Notes: generated from the sequence alone by a model not told the origin. Counted from the first letter of the stretch, positions 1 to 6,423 are shown. The stretch is DNA of 6,560 bases from Sphingomonadales bacterium (GCA_018067055.1 JAGPVK010000186.1:1-6560), one strand, 5' to 3'. Program-made: numbers and translations.

Positions 1-318
1 GGCCTTGAACTTGTCGGGCGGGCAGCTGTCCTCGAGGCTGCACCCCGCATCCATGTCCGGCAGCACGACAATCTTCTCCGGCGACAGGATTTTCGCGGTT
101 TCGGCCATGAATTTCACGCCGCAGAAGGCGATCACATCGGCATCGGTTTCCGCCGCCTTGCGCGACAGCTCGAGACTGTCACCGACAAAATCGGCGATGT
201 CCTGAATTTCCGGCTTCTGGTAATAATGAGCGAGGATGATCGCGTTGCGCTCCTTGCGCAGCCGGTTGATCTCCTCGATCAAATCAAGACCGGAAAGATT
301 CTTGGACTGTACTGACAT
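1..318 (-). CDS. nadA: Quinolinate synthase NadA, N-terminal 106 residues (3' part outside window)
   Basis: NadA condenses iminoaspartate with dihydroxyacetone phosphate to quinolinate in de novo NAD synthesis. It is a cytosolic [4Fe-4S] enzyme. The visible part has the family landmarks: HYYQ at residues 31-34 (substrate-pocket His/Tyr), [10 protein letters not shown] at 43-52, [14 protein letters not shown] at 65-78, and [12 protein letters not shown] at 88-99. Cys66 in the FCGV motif is the expected first cluster ligand; the other two ligands lie beyond the window edge. The start is the ATG at 318, with AGGAG at 331-327 and 8 bases between them. The reading frame is open to the window edge. 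The gene lies 63 bases behind a membrane-protein gene on the same strand, so readthrough is possible, but an own promoter cannot be excluded. Confidence 0.95.
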   Translation of the reverse strand, partial: MSVQSKNLSGLDLIEEINRLRKERNAIILAHYYQKPEIQDIADFVGDSLELSRKAAETDADVIAFCGVKFMAETAKILSPEKIVVLPDMDAGCSLEDSCPPDKFKA

Positions 319-326
319 TTTATGCG

Positions 327-331
327 CTCCT
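327..331 (-). promoter_or_regulatory. Ribosome binding site of nadA
   Basis: AGGAG is read on the minus strand, 8 bases before the ATG at 318. It supports that start codon. Confidence 0.75.
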
Positions 332-359
332 GGTACCTCATTCAGCCGCAACTCCGCGC

Positions 360-387
360 CTGTACAGTCTAGATATGTCCTCTAGAC
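360..387. promoter_or_regulatory. Dyad cluster in the leader of nadA
   Basis: The arms GTCTAGA (367-373) and TCTAGAC (381-387) form an inverted repeat around a 7-base centre. They directly abut CTGTACAG (360-367), an 8-base perfect palindrome. The cluster overlaps the stop codon of the upstream membrane-protein gene (382-384) and lies about 45 bases before the nadA start. There is no T-run on the minus-strand downstream side, so it does not look like an intrinsic terminator. An operator for a regulator of nadA is possible but not shown. The presence of two TCTAGA hexamers is notable because CTAG is usually rare in bacterial genomes. Confidence 0.3.
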
Positions 388-1128
388 GGTCGCTGCAACC
401 GATTCCGCAAAACTTGCCAGCGGCGGCCACAAGGCCAGAGATGCGACCGCGACATGCACCGCGACGACGATGACCGCAATGGCGGCCGTAGCCGGATGAA
501 CCTGCCCCAGGGCGCGACGGTCATGCCGGGCGATCACTGCCACAAAGCCGAGCTGGACCAGCATGATCACCCACTCCCCCCAGTCACCCATCAGGGGCAA
601 GGGCAGCAAGCGCCCGAAGGCCGGCTCCAGAATTATAATGGTTGCACCGAACATCAGCCTACGATGCCACTGGGTATGCCGCCGCTTGGTGATCGCCCAG
701 ATAATCATCGCCAGGAAAACCAGAGCTTCAACATAGACCAGCGCCAGGAAATAAGGTCCACTGAAGAACGGCGGCTGCCGACCGAGTGCGACTGCCATAT
801 ATCCGGTGAAGCAGGTCAGCGTGACAACGACAAAGGCCGCAACCAGACTGAACCAGCCAAGTCGGCGGTGATTTTTGATGGCACCGCGCTGGATCAGCAC
901 GTTCTGGCCAACAAAGAGGCCCAGCCACAGCAGCATCATGATCCCGTGCAGATGGACCCAGACCGGTGCTGCCGAAATATCGACAATACCCCGCGCCGCA
1001 AATTGCGCGAAGCCGAATATGATGATCAAGGCCAGAATTGCCGAAAATTTTGTAAAAAAACTCTGGTCTGCGAAAAAACTGCTCTCATCCCCGCGAAGCG
1101 GTGATGCAGCATTTGGAACTTTCACCAT
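382..1128 (-). CDS. Seven-helix integral membrane protein with conserved-looking histidines, function unknown
   Basis: The product has 248 residues and is very hydrophobic. Likely membrane helices lie at about 29-46, 57-76, 90-115, 126-146, 158-175, 186-200 and 213-233. Several histidines sit at helix ends: VHLHG (His59, His61), NHRRLG (His87), and HTQWHRR (His151, His155). This layout recalls small uncharacterised haem- or metal-associated membrane families such as DUF2306/COG5395, but I do not firmly recognise the family. A longer frame reaches a TTG at 1173. I prefer the ATG at 1128 because a G-rich GGGGGA element precedes it at a plausible distance, whereas the TTG has no ribosome binding site. 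A 117-base gap to the upstream kelch gene suggests separate transcription. Nothing in the sequence identifies a substrate. Confidence 0.8.
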   Translation of the reverse strand: MVKVPNAASPLRGDESSFFADQSFFTKFSAILALIIIFGFAQFAARGIVDISAAPVWVHLHGIMMLLWLGLFVGQNVLIQRGAIKNHRRLGWFSLVAAFVVVTLTCFTGYMAVALGRQPPFFSGPYFLALVYVEALVFLAMIIWAITKRRHTQWHRRLMFGATIIILEPAFGRLLPLPLMGDWGEWVIMLVQLGFVAVIARHDRRALGQVHPATAAIAVIVVAVHVAVASLALWPPLASFAESVAATV

Positions 1129-1245
1129 GGTCCCATCCCCCGATTCTTTCCAAAACCGACCCGCCCGTATCAATAGCAGATAAATCTGTTCAAAAATATC
1201 CAGATAATTGACGGCCCCTGCTATCAGATCGCGGGCATCCCGTGA
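1129..1245. promoter_or_regulatory. Intergenic region ahead of the membrane-protein gene, with CAGAT repeats
   Basis: This AT-richer gap should carry the promoter of the 382-1128 gene. I see no convincing -35/-10 pair; the best is minus-strand TTGAAC (1193-1188) with a poor -10 at 17 bases. The pentamer CAGAT occurs at 1177, 1201 and 1225, spaced exactly 24 bases apart, and the first copy is half of a dyad CAGAT-AA-ATCTG (1177-1188). There is also no clear intrinsic terminator for the kelch gene; only a weak CGGG-ATG-CCCG stem without a T-run follows its stop. Confidence 0.3.
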
Positions 1246-2316
1246 TCAATTGCTGATCCGGAATTTAACAATCCGGTCGGTCACTTTCTGCGCTTCATCC
1301 ATGCCGCCCAATATATAATAGTCCTGACCGGCCTTGGCGAGGCCGCGATGGTCCATGCTCGGTTCGGCCAGCCGCCCCAGTTCCTGCCAGCTGTCGCTTT
1401 TCAGATCATAGGCAAAAAAGCCGCCCGACGGTTTGGCCGGCACCCCGTCATAGCCAATCCCGTCATAATTATAGGGATTGTCGCCGCCACCGGCAAAAAT
1501 CACCCTTTGACCGGCTGCATCGCCGATCGCCGCCATCCGGTAGCGTGCGGGACCAGCATGGGCATCAACCCCGCGCCAAGTGATCTGGGTGGGATTTTTC
1601 GGATCAATATCGCCGCGCCAGCTCAGCTTCGCCGGGACAAATTTGCGTTTGCCATCAGCCAGAACCGTCGCCACGCCATCGCTGACAATGATGCTGTCTC
1701 CGGCAATCCCGCCGGCATGGCCGAACACCGGTGTGCCGGGAAACGGCGTCGCCTCGGTCCAGGCGCCGGTCTGCGTATCAAACAGCTGCACGACGCTGAC
1801 ATTGCCTTCATCGTGCCAGCCGGAGATCAGATAGATGAAGCGGTTCTGATAGGGCACGACAAGCGCATCATCGACCGGGGTCGGCATATCAGCCTTTTGC
1901 TCATAGCGACCGGTGGCCGGGTCAAACACAAAGACCTCCGGCGTGGAAATCTCGTCGCCATTGGCGGCGACGGTATAGCCACCGAAAATATAGATTTTGC
2001 CAGCAACGGTAACCGCCGCGCTGGCCAGCCGCCCTTCCGTTACCGGCACAGAGGCGATGATCTTGCAGGATTCTGTCGCAATCACACAGGCAAAAGCGGC
2101 GTTGCTGGTATCTTTCCAGCTCTTGCCCGCTTTCAGGCCGTTGAAGCTGTACAAGGTCGGTCCGTCCGGGCCATCGGCTACCGCCACCGCATTGTTGCTG
2201 ATCGGTTCCGGCAGGGCAAAACTGGCGGTCTGCGAAAGCGGTTCCGGTTGCGCGCTCCGTTCACATCCGGTCAGCATCAGCAGCATCGCTGCAACGCTCA
2301 TGATCGGCAATTTCAT
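1246..2316 (-). CDS. Kelch-repeat beta-propeller lipoprotein
   Basis: The product has 356 residues. The N-terminus is a lipoprotein signal peptide: MK, a hydrophobic stretch, and the lipobox LTGC with Cys18. The residue after the cysteine is Glu, not the Asp that would retain it in the inner membrane, so outer-membrane sorting is likely. The rest contains kelch-type blades, each a strand ending in a Gly-Gly or similar turn followed by a spaced aromatic 'W/Y' strand: IYIFGGY (108-114) with FDPATGRYEQ (131-140), IYLISGW (161-167) with TGAWTEA (183-189), VIFAGGG (272-278) with DLKSDSWQEL (304-313), and YYILGGM (333-339). It resembles kelch proteins of the NanM/galactose-oxidase-like superfamily, but no catalytic residues can be assigned, so a binding role is equally possible. 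The frame extends upstream to a GTG at 2382. The ATG at 2316 is chosen because it begins the signal peptide and overlaps the previous stop as ATGA. Confidence 0.88.
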   Translation of the reverse strand: MKLPIMSVAAMLLMLTGCERSAQPEPLSQTASFALPEPISNNAVAVADGPDGPTLYSFNGLKAGKSWKDTSNAAFACVIATESCKIIASVPVTEGRLASAAVTVAGKIYIFGGYTVAANGDEISTPEVFVFDPATGRYEQKADMPTPVDDALVVPYQNRFIYLISGWHDEGNVSVVQLFDTQTGAWTEATPFPGTPVFGHAGGIAGDSIIVSDGVATVLADGKRKFVPAKLSWRGDIDPKNPTQITWRGVDAHAGPARYRMAAIGDAAGQRVIFAGGGDNPYNYDGIGYDGVPAKPSGGFFAYDLKSDSWQELGRLAEPSMDHRGLAKAGQDYYILGGMDEAQKVTDRIVKFRISN

Positions 2317-3029
2317 TCCGCCTCTTCCCTCTTCTTCTGCTGCTCTGCGAGCACATCCCTGATCGGCCGCGAATAGTCCCACCGTTCCTTGTAGCGGCTG
2401 CGCTCGTAAGGGAAAAAGGCGTCAATTTTCGCTTCGACGCCAGCGGCTTGCAGCGGCACCGCAAAATTGTGTCTGACCGCCCGGCGCGCGGCTTCCCGGG
2501 CCAATCGTATCTGCACCGGATTCTGTGCCTGCCTGGCCAGTTCCTCGACACCCTTTTTGCGGTTGACCTGATCGAGGACATTCTCTGCATCGGTCAGGGC
2601 CATCAGGATGCCGCCATCATCATAGGTCTGGATCTGCTCGATATGCGCCTCGGGCCGGGCAATCTCGATCGCCGGAATCTCGACATAAAGCGTGTCGTCG
2701 CGGGCGTCCCAGCGGACATTGTCCGGCTTGAGCTTGGCCATATCCAGTTCGTAGCGCACCGTACCCGGCATGATCAGGGTCTTGCGCGCCGACAGACCGA
2801 GCTTGGTCAGGGTGGTGGTGACGGTGGCATTATAGCTGGCGGTAAATACCGTCAGCCGATTCTGTTCCTGCATATTGCTCAGGCTGGCATTGGCAATCGA
2901 GACCGGGTCGGGGCTAATACTGCTCTCGACGCGAGCAAACAGCATCCATGCCATAATGATGATCAGGATCAGAAACCCGCCAATGATGGCAAATGGCAGC
3001 CAGACCCGCCAGGAAGGAAGGCTGTTCAT
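2313..3029 (-). CDS. DUF4230 domain-containing single-pass membrane protein
   Basis: The product has 238 residues. One strong membrane anchor lies at about residues 10-32, followed by a soluble domain that matches my recollection of DUF4230: NRLTVFTASY (57-66), a Thr-rich stretch (70-75), KTLIMPGTVRYELDM (83-97), and DDTLYVEIPAIEI (111-123). The C-terminus (about 158-238) is charged and helical, with a KKREEAE end. The soluble part is probably periplasmic, as expected for a short basic N-terminus followed by one anchor. No catalytic motif is visible and the biochemical role of the family is unknown to me. The ATG at 3029 is preferred over the TTG at 3044 because it overlaps the upstream stop as ATGA and has GGAG 9 bases before it. 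The gene ends by overlapping the kelch lipoprotein start, so translation of all three genes is probably coupled. Confidence 0.85.
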   Translation of the reverse strand: MNSLPSWRVWLPFAIIGGFLILIIIMAWMLFARVESSISPDPVSIANASLSNMQEQNRLTVFTASYNATVTTTLTKLGLSARKTLIMPGTVRYELDMAKLKPDNVRWDARDDTLYVEIPAIEIARPEAHIEQIQTYDDGGILMALTDAENVLDQVNRKKGVEELARQAQNPVQIRLAREAARRAVRHNFAVPLQAAGVEAKIDAFFPYERSRYKERWDYSRPIRDVLAEQQKKREEAE

Positions 3030-3898
3030 CCGTCCATGCTCCAAACCTCTCCCGATTGCGCAACCAGTCCGCGATCCAGCAGATCGATCAGATGCGCGCG
3101 CACCGACTGGCCAGCAGCGCCGGTCAGGCGGGGATCGAGCCCCTTGTACATTTGCGGTACCATCTCGGTGATGGCAGCAGGGCCAGTTTCCAGCAATTTC
3201 AATATCTGCCGCTCGCGCTGCTTGCGATGACCCATCATGCCGCGGACCAGCTGGCGCGGATTGGTGACTTTCTTGCCGTGGGCCGGATAATATATCTTGT
3301 CTTCGCGTTCATAAAGCTTCTGCAGACTCGCCATATAGTCGGCCATATTGCCATCAGGCGGCATGATGACGCTGGTCGACCAGGCCATGACATGGTCGCC
3401 GGTGAACAGCGCACCGGATTCCTGCACGGCCAGGCAGAGATGATTGGAGGTGTGGCCCGGTGTCGCCACCGCTTCGATGGTCCAGCCATCGCCCGGCACA
3501 GTCTCGCCATCGACCAATATGCGGTCCGGTTTATAGTTCTTGTCAAAGCTTTCATCCGCACGCGGCGCGTCGGTTTCGATGACCAGCGGCGCGCAGCCGA
3601 TGATCGGCGCGCCGGTGCGAGCCGCCAAGGGCGCCGCCGCCGGGCTGTGGTCGCGATGAGTATGCGTGCACATGATCGCGCTGATCCGCGCGTCGCCAAC
3701 CGCTGCCAGAATCGCCTCGATATGCGCTTCATTGGCCGGCCCGGGGTCGATTACCGCCCGGTCCGACTTGTTGCCGACAATATAGGTCTGGGTACCGGTA
3801 TAGGTATAGGGGCTGGGGTTGCCAGCGAGCACACGGCCGACCAGCGGTTCCATCTGCTCGCACAGACCGGTGGGATATAGCGAAGGGTCAAAGTCCAT
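3026..3898 (-). CDS. MBL-fold metallo-hydrolase with C-terminal winged helix (LACTB2-like)
   Basis: This is a cytosolic metallo-beta-lactamase-fold hydrolase of about 290 residues. With the start at 3898, the metal ligands are the HTHRDH motif (His79, His81, Asp83, His84), His149 in TPGHT, Asp168 in TGDH and His207 in PAHG. This is a complete two-metal set. Residues about 223-288 form the winged-helix-like C-terminal domain seen in LACTB2-type proteins (RQILKLLETGPAAI, then VRAHLIDLLDRGLV). LACTB2 homologues act on RNA, while other relatives act on thioesters, so the substrate is not assigned. An in-frame ATG at 3925 would add nine residues. I prefer 3898 because those residues use rare codons (ATA, AGG) and lie next to a terminator, although neither start has a good ribosome binding site. 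This is the first gene of the three-gene operon, and its TGA overlaps the next ATG. Confidence 0.9.
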   Translation of the reverse strand: MDFDPSLYPTGLCEQMEPLVGRVLAGNPSPYTYTGTQTYIVGNKSDRAVIDPGPANEAHIEAILAAVGDARISAIMCTHTHRDHSPAAAPLAARTGAPIIGCAPLVIETDAPRADESFDKNYKPDRILVDGETVPGDGWTIEAVATPGHTSNHLCLAVQESGALFTGDHVMAWSTSVIMPPDGNMADYMASLQKLYEREDKIYYPAHGKKVTNPRQLVRGMMGHRKQRERQILKLLETGPAAITEMVPQMYKGLDPRLTGAAGQSVRAHLIDLLDRGLVAQSGEVWSMDG

Positions 3899-3960
3899 GG
3901 TCCTGATGTGGCATATCCAGCCCATAAAACAACCATGAAAAAGGGCGGTCCGTCAAACGA
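3899..3960 (-). promoter_or_regulatory. Probable promoter region of the MBL–DUF4230–kelch operon, overlapping the upstream terminator
   Basis: Because the terminator ends so close to the MBL start, an own promoter must overlap the terminator or the end of the M56 gene. TTGACG lies in the terminator loop on the minus strand (about 3957-3952). A -10 element at normal spacing is poor (GTTGTT/TTGTTT at 17-18 bases; TTTTAT at 21). This is a positional inference rather than a confident promoter call. Confidence 0.25.
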
Positions 3961-3968
3961 ACCGCCCC
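3938..3968 (-). terminator. Rho-independent terminator of the blaI–M56 operon
   Basis: On the minus strand, GGGCGGT (3967-3961 region) pairs with ACCGCCC (3949-3943) across an 11-base loop and is followed directly by five Ts (3942-3938). It lies 30 bases after the M56 stop codon and ends about 40 bases before the MBL start at 3898. It separates the two operons. Confidence 0.85.
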
Positions 3969-3997
3969 TATGCCCCGTTTTAAAACGGCTTCCCGGT

Positions 3998-5848
3998 TCA
4001 AGTCATCGAGAGCTGCGCCTTCACTTTGGCGATGCTGTGATCGATTTCCTTGATTTTTCTGTCCTTATCAATCTTGCTATCCTTGCACTTCACTGTATCG
4101 GCGCGCTCTTTTTTCAGCCCTTGCAACGCCGCGTCGAGGATCGCCGTCTTGTCGATCTTGACTTCAAACCCGCCGCAGCCGGCAACCACGGCCCAGGCCT
4201 GACTAGCGAGGCCGTTCTTGCCTCCCATGGCGATCTGCTTGTTCATGGCGGTACAATCGGGACCATTCACCTTGTTGTTGCGAGAATTGGATAGGTTCGG
4301 GCCAGAACGGGATGTGGCGCTGGAGGTGGCGTCCGATATGGATTTTTGGACCGTATAGAATATCGAGGAAATGCGCACGGCTGGCGCGGCCTCCTCTGCT
4401 GCTTCGCGCTGCGCTTGCCACGCTTCCTGCTGCGCTTCTCTGGCTTCGGCCATGGCCTCACGCCTGGCTTCCCGGGCTTCCTGCAGCGCTTCACGAACCG
4501 CTTGATCGGCTTCCCGCAGTTCTTGCTGCACTTCCCTCTTGGTCTGGGCGATTTCCCATTCGACCTCGTTCGTGGTCGAGCGCACATGCTTGCTGTCCGA
4601 GCGATGTGCGCGCAACGCCTTGTCTGCCTCAAGCCGGGATTTTTCGGCTTCCTTGACCATTGCGCGAATTTCTTTTTCGCTCAACTCCTTGTCGGTGCGC
4701 AAAATGATGGTCCTGCCATTATATTTGATCTTGTGGACATAGTCGTCGGCGGGATCATAATTTTTGCGACCGTTGAGCATGGTAATGTTGGTCACGTCGC
4801 CCGTTGCTGCAGGAGCGGAAGGAGCCAGCGGCGCTTCCGGTGCAGAAGGGGCTTTGGGAGCCAAAGGAGCTGCGGTTGCCAGTGGTGCGTCGGGAACGGA
4901 CGGTTCTGCGGGTGCCGCCGCTTCGGCATAGGTGATGGTCGCGGTCAGCGGCAGGGCGACCACGGTACCGATTGCTATCAATGCTCCACCCAGTCTCCGG
5001 CGGAAGGTCGATTTTTCCGATTGTCCCAGCATTTTAAGGCGACCCTTGATCTTGTCCTTCTGGTTCAGCGGACTGGCAAGACCGAGCCGGTGTCCGGATG
5101 CCGACTTGGCGATGGTCCGGCCATATACGGCCCGGACGTCGCGGCCGCTTTGCGCCAAAACCCGCGCATCACAGGCGGTCTCCTGATCCTGCCGAAAGGC
5201 GATCCAGGCGAACCAGGCGATCGGGTTGAACCAGTGCAGCGACAATATCGAAAGGCCGACGAAATTGGCTGCCAGATCACCCGATTCATGGTGAGCAATC
5301 TCATGCTCCAGTGCCAGTTCCCGTTCGCGCGGCGCATAGTCGCGGAAAAAATTGGTCGGAACTGCGATATATTTCTCGAACAGGCCAAAAGCGAGTGGTC
5401 CAGCCACGGCTGCCGTCTCGAGGATTTTGATATTGCCGTGGCGACCAATCAAATGGCCGTCGGCCACGATATCTTCCCGAAACTGCAGATAGGAGGCGAG
5501 CTTGCTGATGAACAGCAGCCCCGCTCCCCCGAGCCACAGGATCAGCGCAATCATCATCCAGTCAAGCGACGCCAGTGCAGAAAAGGCGCTGGCTTGGGCC
5601 GGCACGGCAGCGACCAGGTCGGAACCAACGGTCGCCGGCACAAAGGCCATCATCGGCTCAACCTGAGCCGGCGCCTCCAGGGTAATCGTTGGCATGAACA
5701 GGCGCGCCACCGGCAATATCCACAACAGATAAGCGATGCGCGCCCCGAAAAAATGGCCCACCGGCTTGCGAATTGCCAGCACCAGCAGCAGCAGCAAGGT
5801 CATCGAAAACATGGTATCCCAAATCCATTGGTTCAATTCGCCGCTCAT
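3998..5848 (-). CDS. BlaR1-like M56 family membrane metallopeptidase with coiled-coil C-terminal region
   Basis: The product has 616 residues. Likely membrane helices lie at about 12-26, 37-53, 97-115, 193-217 and 287-308. The zinc protease site is HEIAHH (His182, Glu183, His186), and the M56 signature follows as HWFNPIAW (205-212) and DQETACDARVL (221-231), with Glu223 the likely third ligand. In the BlaR1 model, such proteases sense an envelope signal and trigger inactivation of the partner repressor. After the last helix comes an Ala/Pro linker (about 311-349), a small segment (350-385), a charged helical region rich in EAR/EAQ repeats (about 386-489, predicted coiled coil) and a C-terminal part with Cys532, Cys558 and Cys588. 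No SxxK/KTG penicillin-binding sensor is seen, so the ligand is unlikely to be a beta-lactam. The start ATG overlaps the repressor stop (ATGA), with GGGAG at 5861-5857, 8 bases before it. Confidence 0.92.
   Translation of the reverse strand: MSGELNQWIWDTMFSMTLLLLLVLAIRKPVGHFFGARIAYLLWILPVARLFMPTITLEAPAQVEPMMAFVPATVGSDLVAAVPAQASAFSALASLDWMMIALILWLGGAGLLFISKLASYLQFREDIVADGHLIGRHGNIKILETAAVAGPLAFGLFEKYIAVPTNFFRDYAPRERELALEHEIAHHESGDLAANFVGLSILSLHWFNPIAWFAWIAFRQDQETACDARVLAQSGRDVRAVYGRTIAKSASGHRLGLASPLNQKDKIKGRLKMLGQSEKSTFRRRLGGALIAIGTVVALPLTATITYAEAAAPAEPSVPDAPLATAAPLAPKAPSAPEAPLAPSAPAATGDVTNITMLNGRKNYDPADDYVHKIKYNGRTIILRTDKELSEKEIRAMVKEAEKSRLEADKALRAHRSDSKHVRSTTNEVEWEIAQTKREVQQELREADQAVREALQEAREARREAMAEAREAQQEAWQAQREAAEEAAPAVRISSIFYTVQKSISDATSSATSRSGPNLSNSRNNKVNGPDCTAMNKQIAMGGKNGLASQAWAVVAGCGGFEVKIDKTAILDAALQGLKKERADTVKCKDSKIDKDRKIKEIDHSIAKVKAQLSMT
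4382..4690 (-). repeat. Degenerate repeat encoding the Glu/Ala/Arg-rich coiled coil of the M56 protein
   Basis: The stretch encodes residues about 386-489 of the M56 protein. In its left half (about 4382-4510), imperfect units reading GCTTC plus a few variable bases on the plus strand recur and give EAREA/EAQQEA/QREA peptides. The copies are diverged, so this is an old or selected protein repeat and not a recent tandem array. Confidence 0.5.
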
Positions 5849-6213
5849 TTTTTCAACTCCCTTAAAAGCTCTTCGATTTCGCGGATGTCTTCGGCGCTCA
5901 GTTCATCGGCCTCGGCCAGATGCGCAACCAATGGCATCACTTTTCCCCCGAAAAGTCGATCCACAAAATTTCGTGATACGCCGGTGAGATAGGCATCCCG
6001 TTCAACCAGCGGAGAATAGAGAAAACGACGACCATCGCGCTCGGTGCCGACCACCGCTTTTGCGGCCAGCCGGGACAACAGGGTCTTGACGGTCTGCAGC
6101 GACCAGTCCTTTTCCTGGACCACCTGGTCCGCGACTTCGGTTGCGGTCAGGGGAGCGCGTTTCCACAGGACTTCCATGACAGCATGTTCGGCATCGCTAA
6201 TGCGCTCGGTCAC
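5845..6213 (-). CDS. BlaI/MecI/CopY family transcriptional repressor
   Basis: The product has 122 residues, the usual length for the family. The N-terminal winged helix-turn-helix spans about residues 4-70: ISDAEHAVMEVLW, then PLTATEVADQV, the recognition-helix region WSLQTVKTLLSRLAAK (37-52), and the wing DGRRFLYSP (60-68). The C-terminal dimerisation region (about 72-122) aligns by eye with BlaI. The BlaI scissile Asn-Phe would correspond to His98-Leu99 here, so the cleavage residues are not conserved if that alignment is right. It should repress its own operon through the dyad at 6246-6259. The start is a GTG at 6213, with GGAGG at 6228-6224, 10 bases upstream. The TGA overlaps the ATG of the M56 gene, the classic repressor–sensor pairing. 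BlaI, MecI and CopY cannot be told apart from sequence, so no symbol is given. Confidence 0.94.
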   Translation of the reverse strand: MTERISDAEHAVMEVLWKRAPLTATEVADQVVQEKDWSLQTVKTLLSRLAAKAVVGTERDGRRFLYSPLVERDAYLTGVSRNFVDRLFGGKVMPLVAHLAEADELSAEDIREIEELLRELKK

Positions 6214-6223
6214 GGTGATTGTC

Positions 6224-6228
6224 CCTCC
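6224..6228 (-). promoter_or_regulatory. Ribosome binding site deciding the GTG start of the repressor
   Basis: GGAGG on the minus strand lies 10 bases before the GTG at 6213. There is no nearby in-frame ATG with a comparable site, so GTG initiation is favoured. Confidence 0.7.
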
Positions 6229-6245
6229 ATCAAGAATCGTCAGTG

Positions 6246-6259
6246 ACTACATGTGTAGT
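6246..6259. promoter_or_regulatory. BlaI/CopY-type operator (TACA-N2-TGTA)
   Basis: ACTACA-TG-TGTAGT is a perfect 6+6 inverted repeat containing TACA-N2-TGTA, the core recognised by BlaI/MecI/CopY repressors. It lies 33 bases before the repressor start codon and overlaps the candidate -10 element, a position suited to autorepression. Confidence 0.8.
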
Positions 6260-6280
6260 TTCATCGACCACGGATGTAAA
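6252..6280 (-). promoter_or_regulatory. Candidate sigma-70 type promoter of the repressor–M56 operon
   Basis: On the minus strand, TTTACA (6280-6275, five of six to TTGACA) is separated by 17 bases from TACACA (6257-6252), a weak -10. The -10 lies within the operator dyad, so repressor binding would block the polymerase. Transcription would start about 30 bases before the GTG. Confidence 0.5.
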
Positions 6281-6423
6281 CATTGAAATTGCCAGTTGAT
6301 GTCGTTGGTGGACGGTCCATGGTCGTTAGTCGAAAAACCGAGCGTGTCGAAATTTCTTACAATTTTACAACGATTAACAGTATCTAAACCATCCAAGCCA
6401 CTGAAATGAATAGGTTTTGAAAA
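6281..6423. other. Non-coding AT-richer intergenic stretch
   Basis: I see no gene here. The only local structure is a direct repeat TTACAA-TT-TTACAA (6357-6370, period 8) and a short dyad around CCATGG (6317-6322). These may be binding sites for whatever controls the right-hand side, but nothing identifies them. Confidence 0.4.

Noticed and set aside
1129..1173. TTG start at 1173 for the membrane protein
   Set aside because: There is no ribosome binding site before it, and the ATG at 1128 has a G-rich element at a fitting distance.
1246..2316. Assignment of the kelch protein as N-acetylneuraminate epimerase NanM
   Set aside because: There are no sialic acid genes nearby, a lipoprotein signal is present, and the catalytic residues could not be placed. 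Only the fold is supported.
1348..2376. A 342-codon open frame on the plus strand
   Set aside because: It is antisense to the kelch lipoprotein gene and has no recognisable motif. The lipobox and kelch blades on the minus strand settle the choice.
2448..3880. Two overlapping long plus-strand frames (260 and 295 codons)
   Set aside because: They are antisense to the DUF4230 and MBL genes, rich in Arg, Gly and His as expected of shadow frames, and without ribosome binding sites.
4346..5992. A 548-codon open frame on the plus strand
   Set aside because: It lies antisense to the M56 peptidase and repressor genes, has a composition expected from the reverse of GC-rich codons, and shows no domain. 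The minus-strand proteins have clear motifs.
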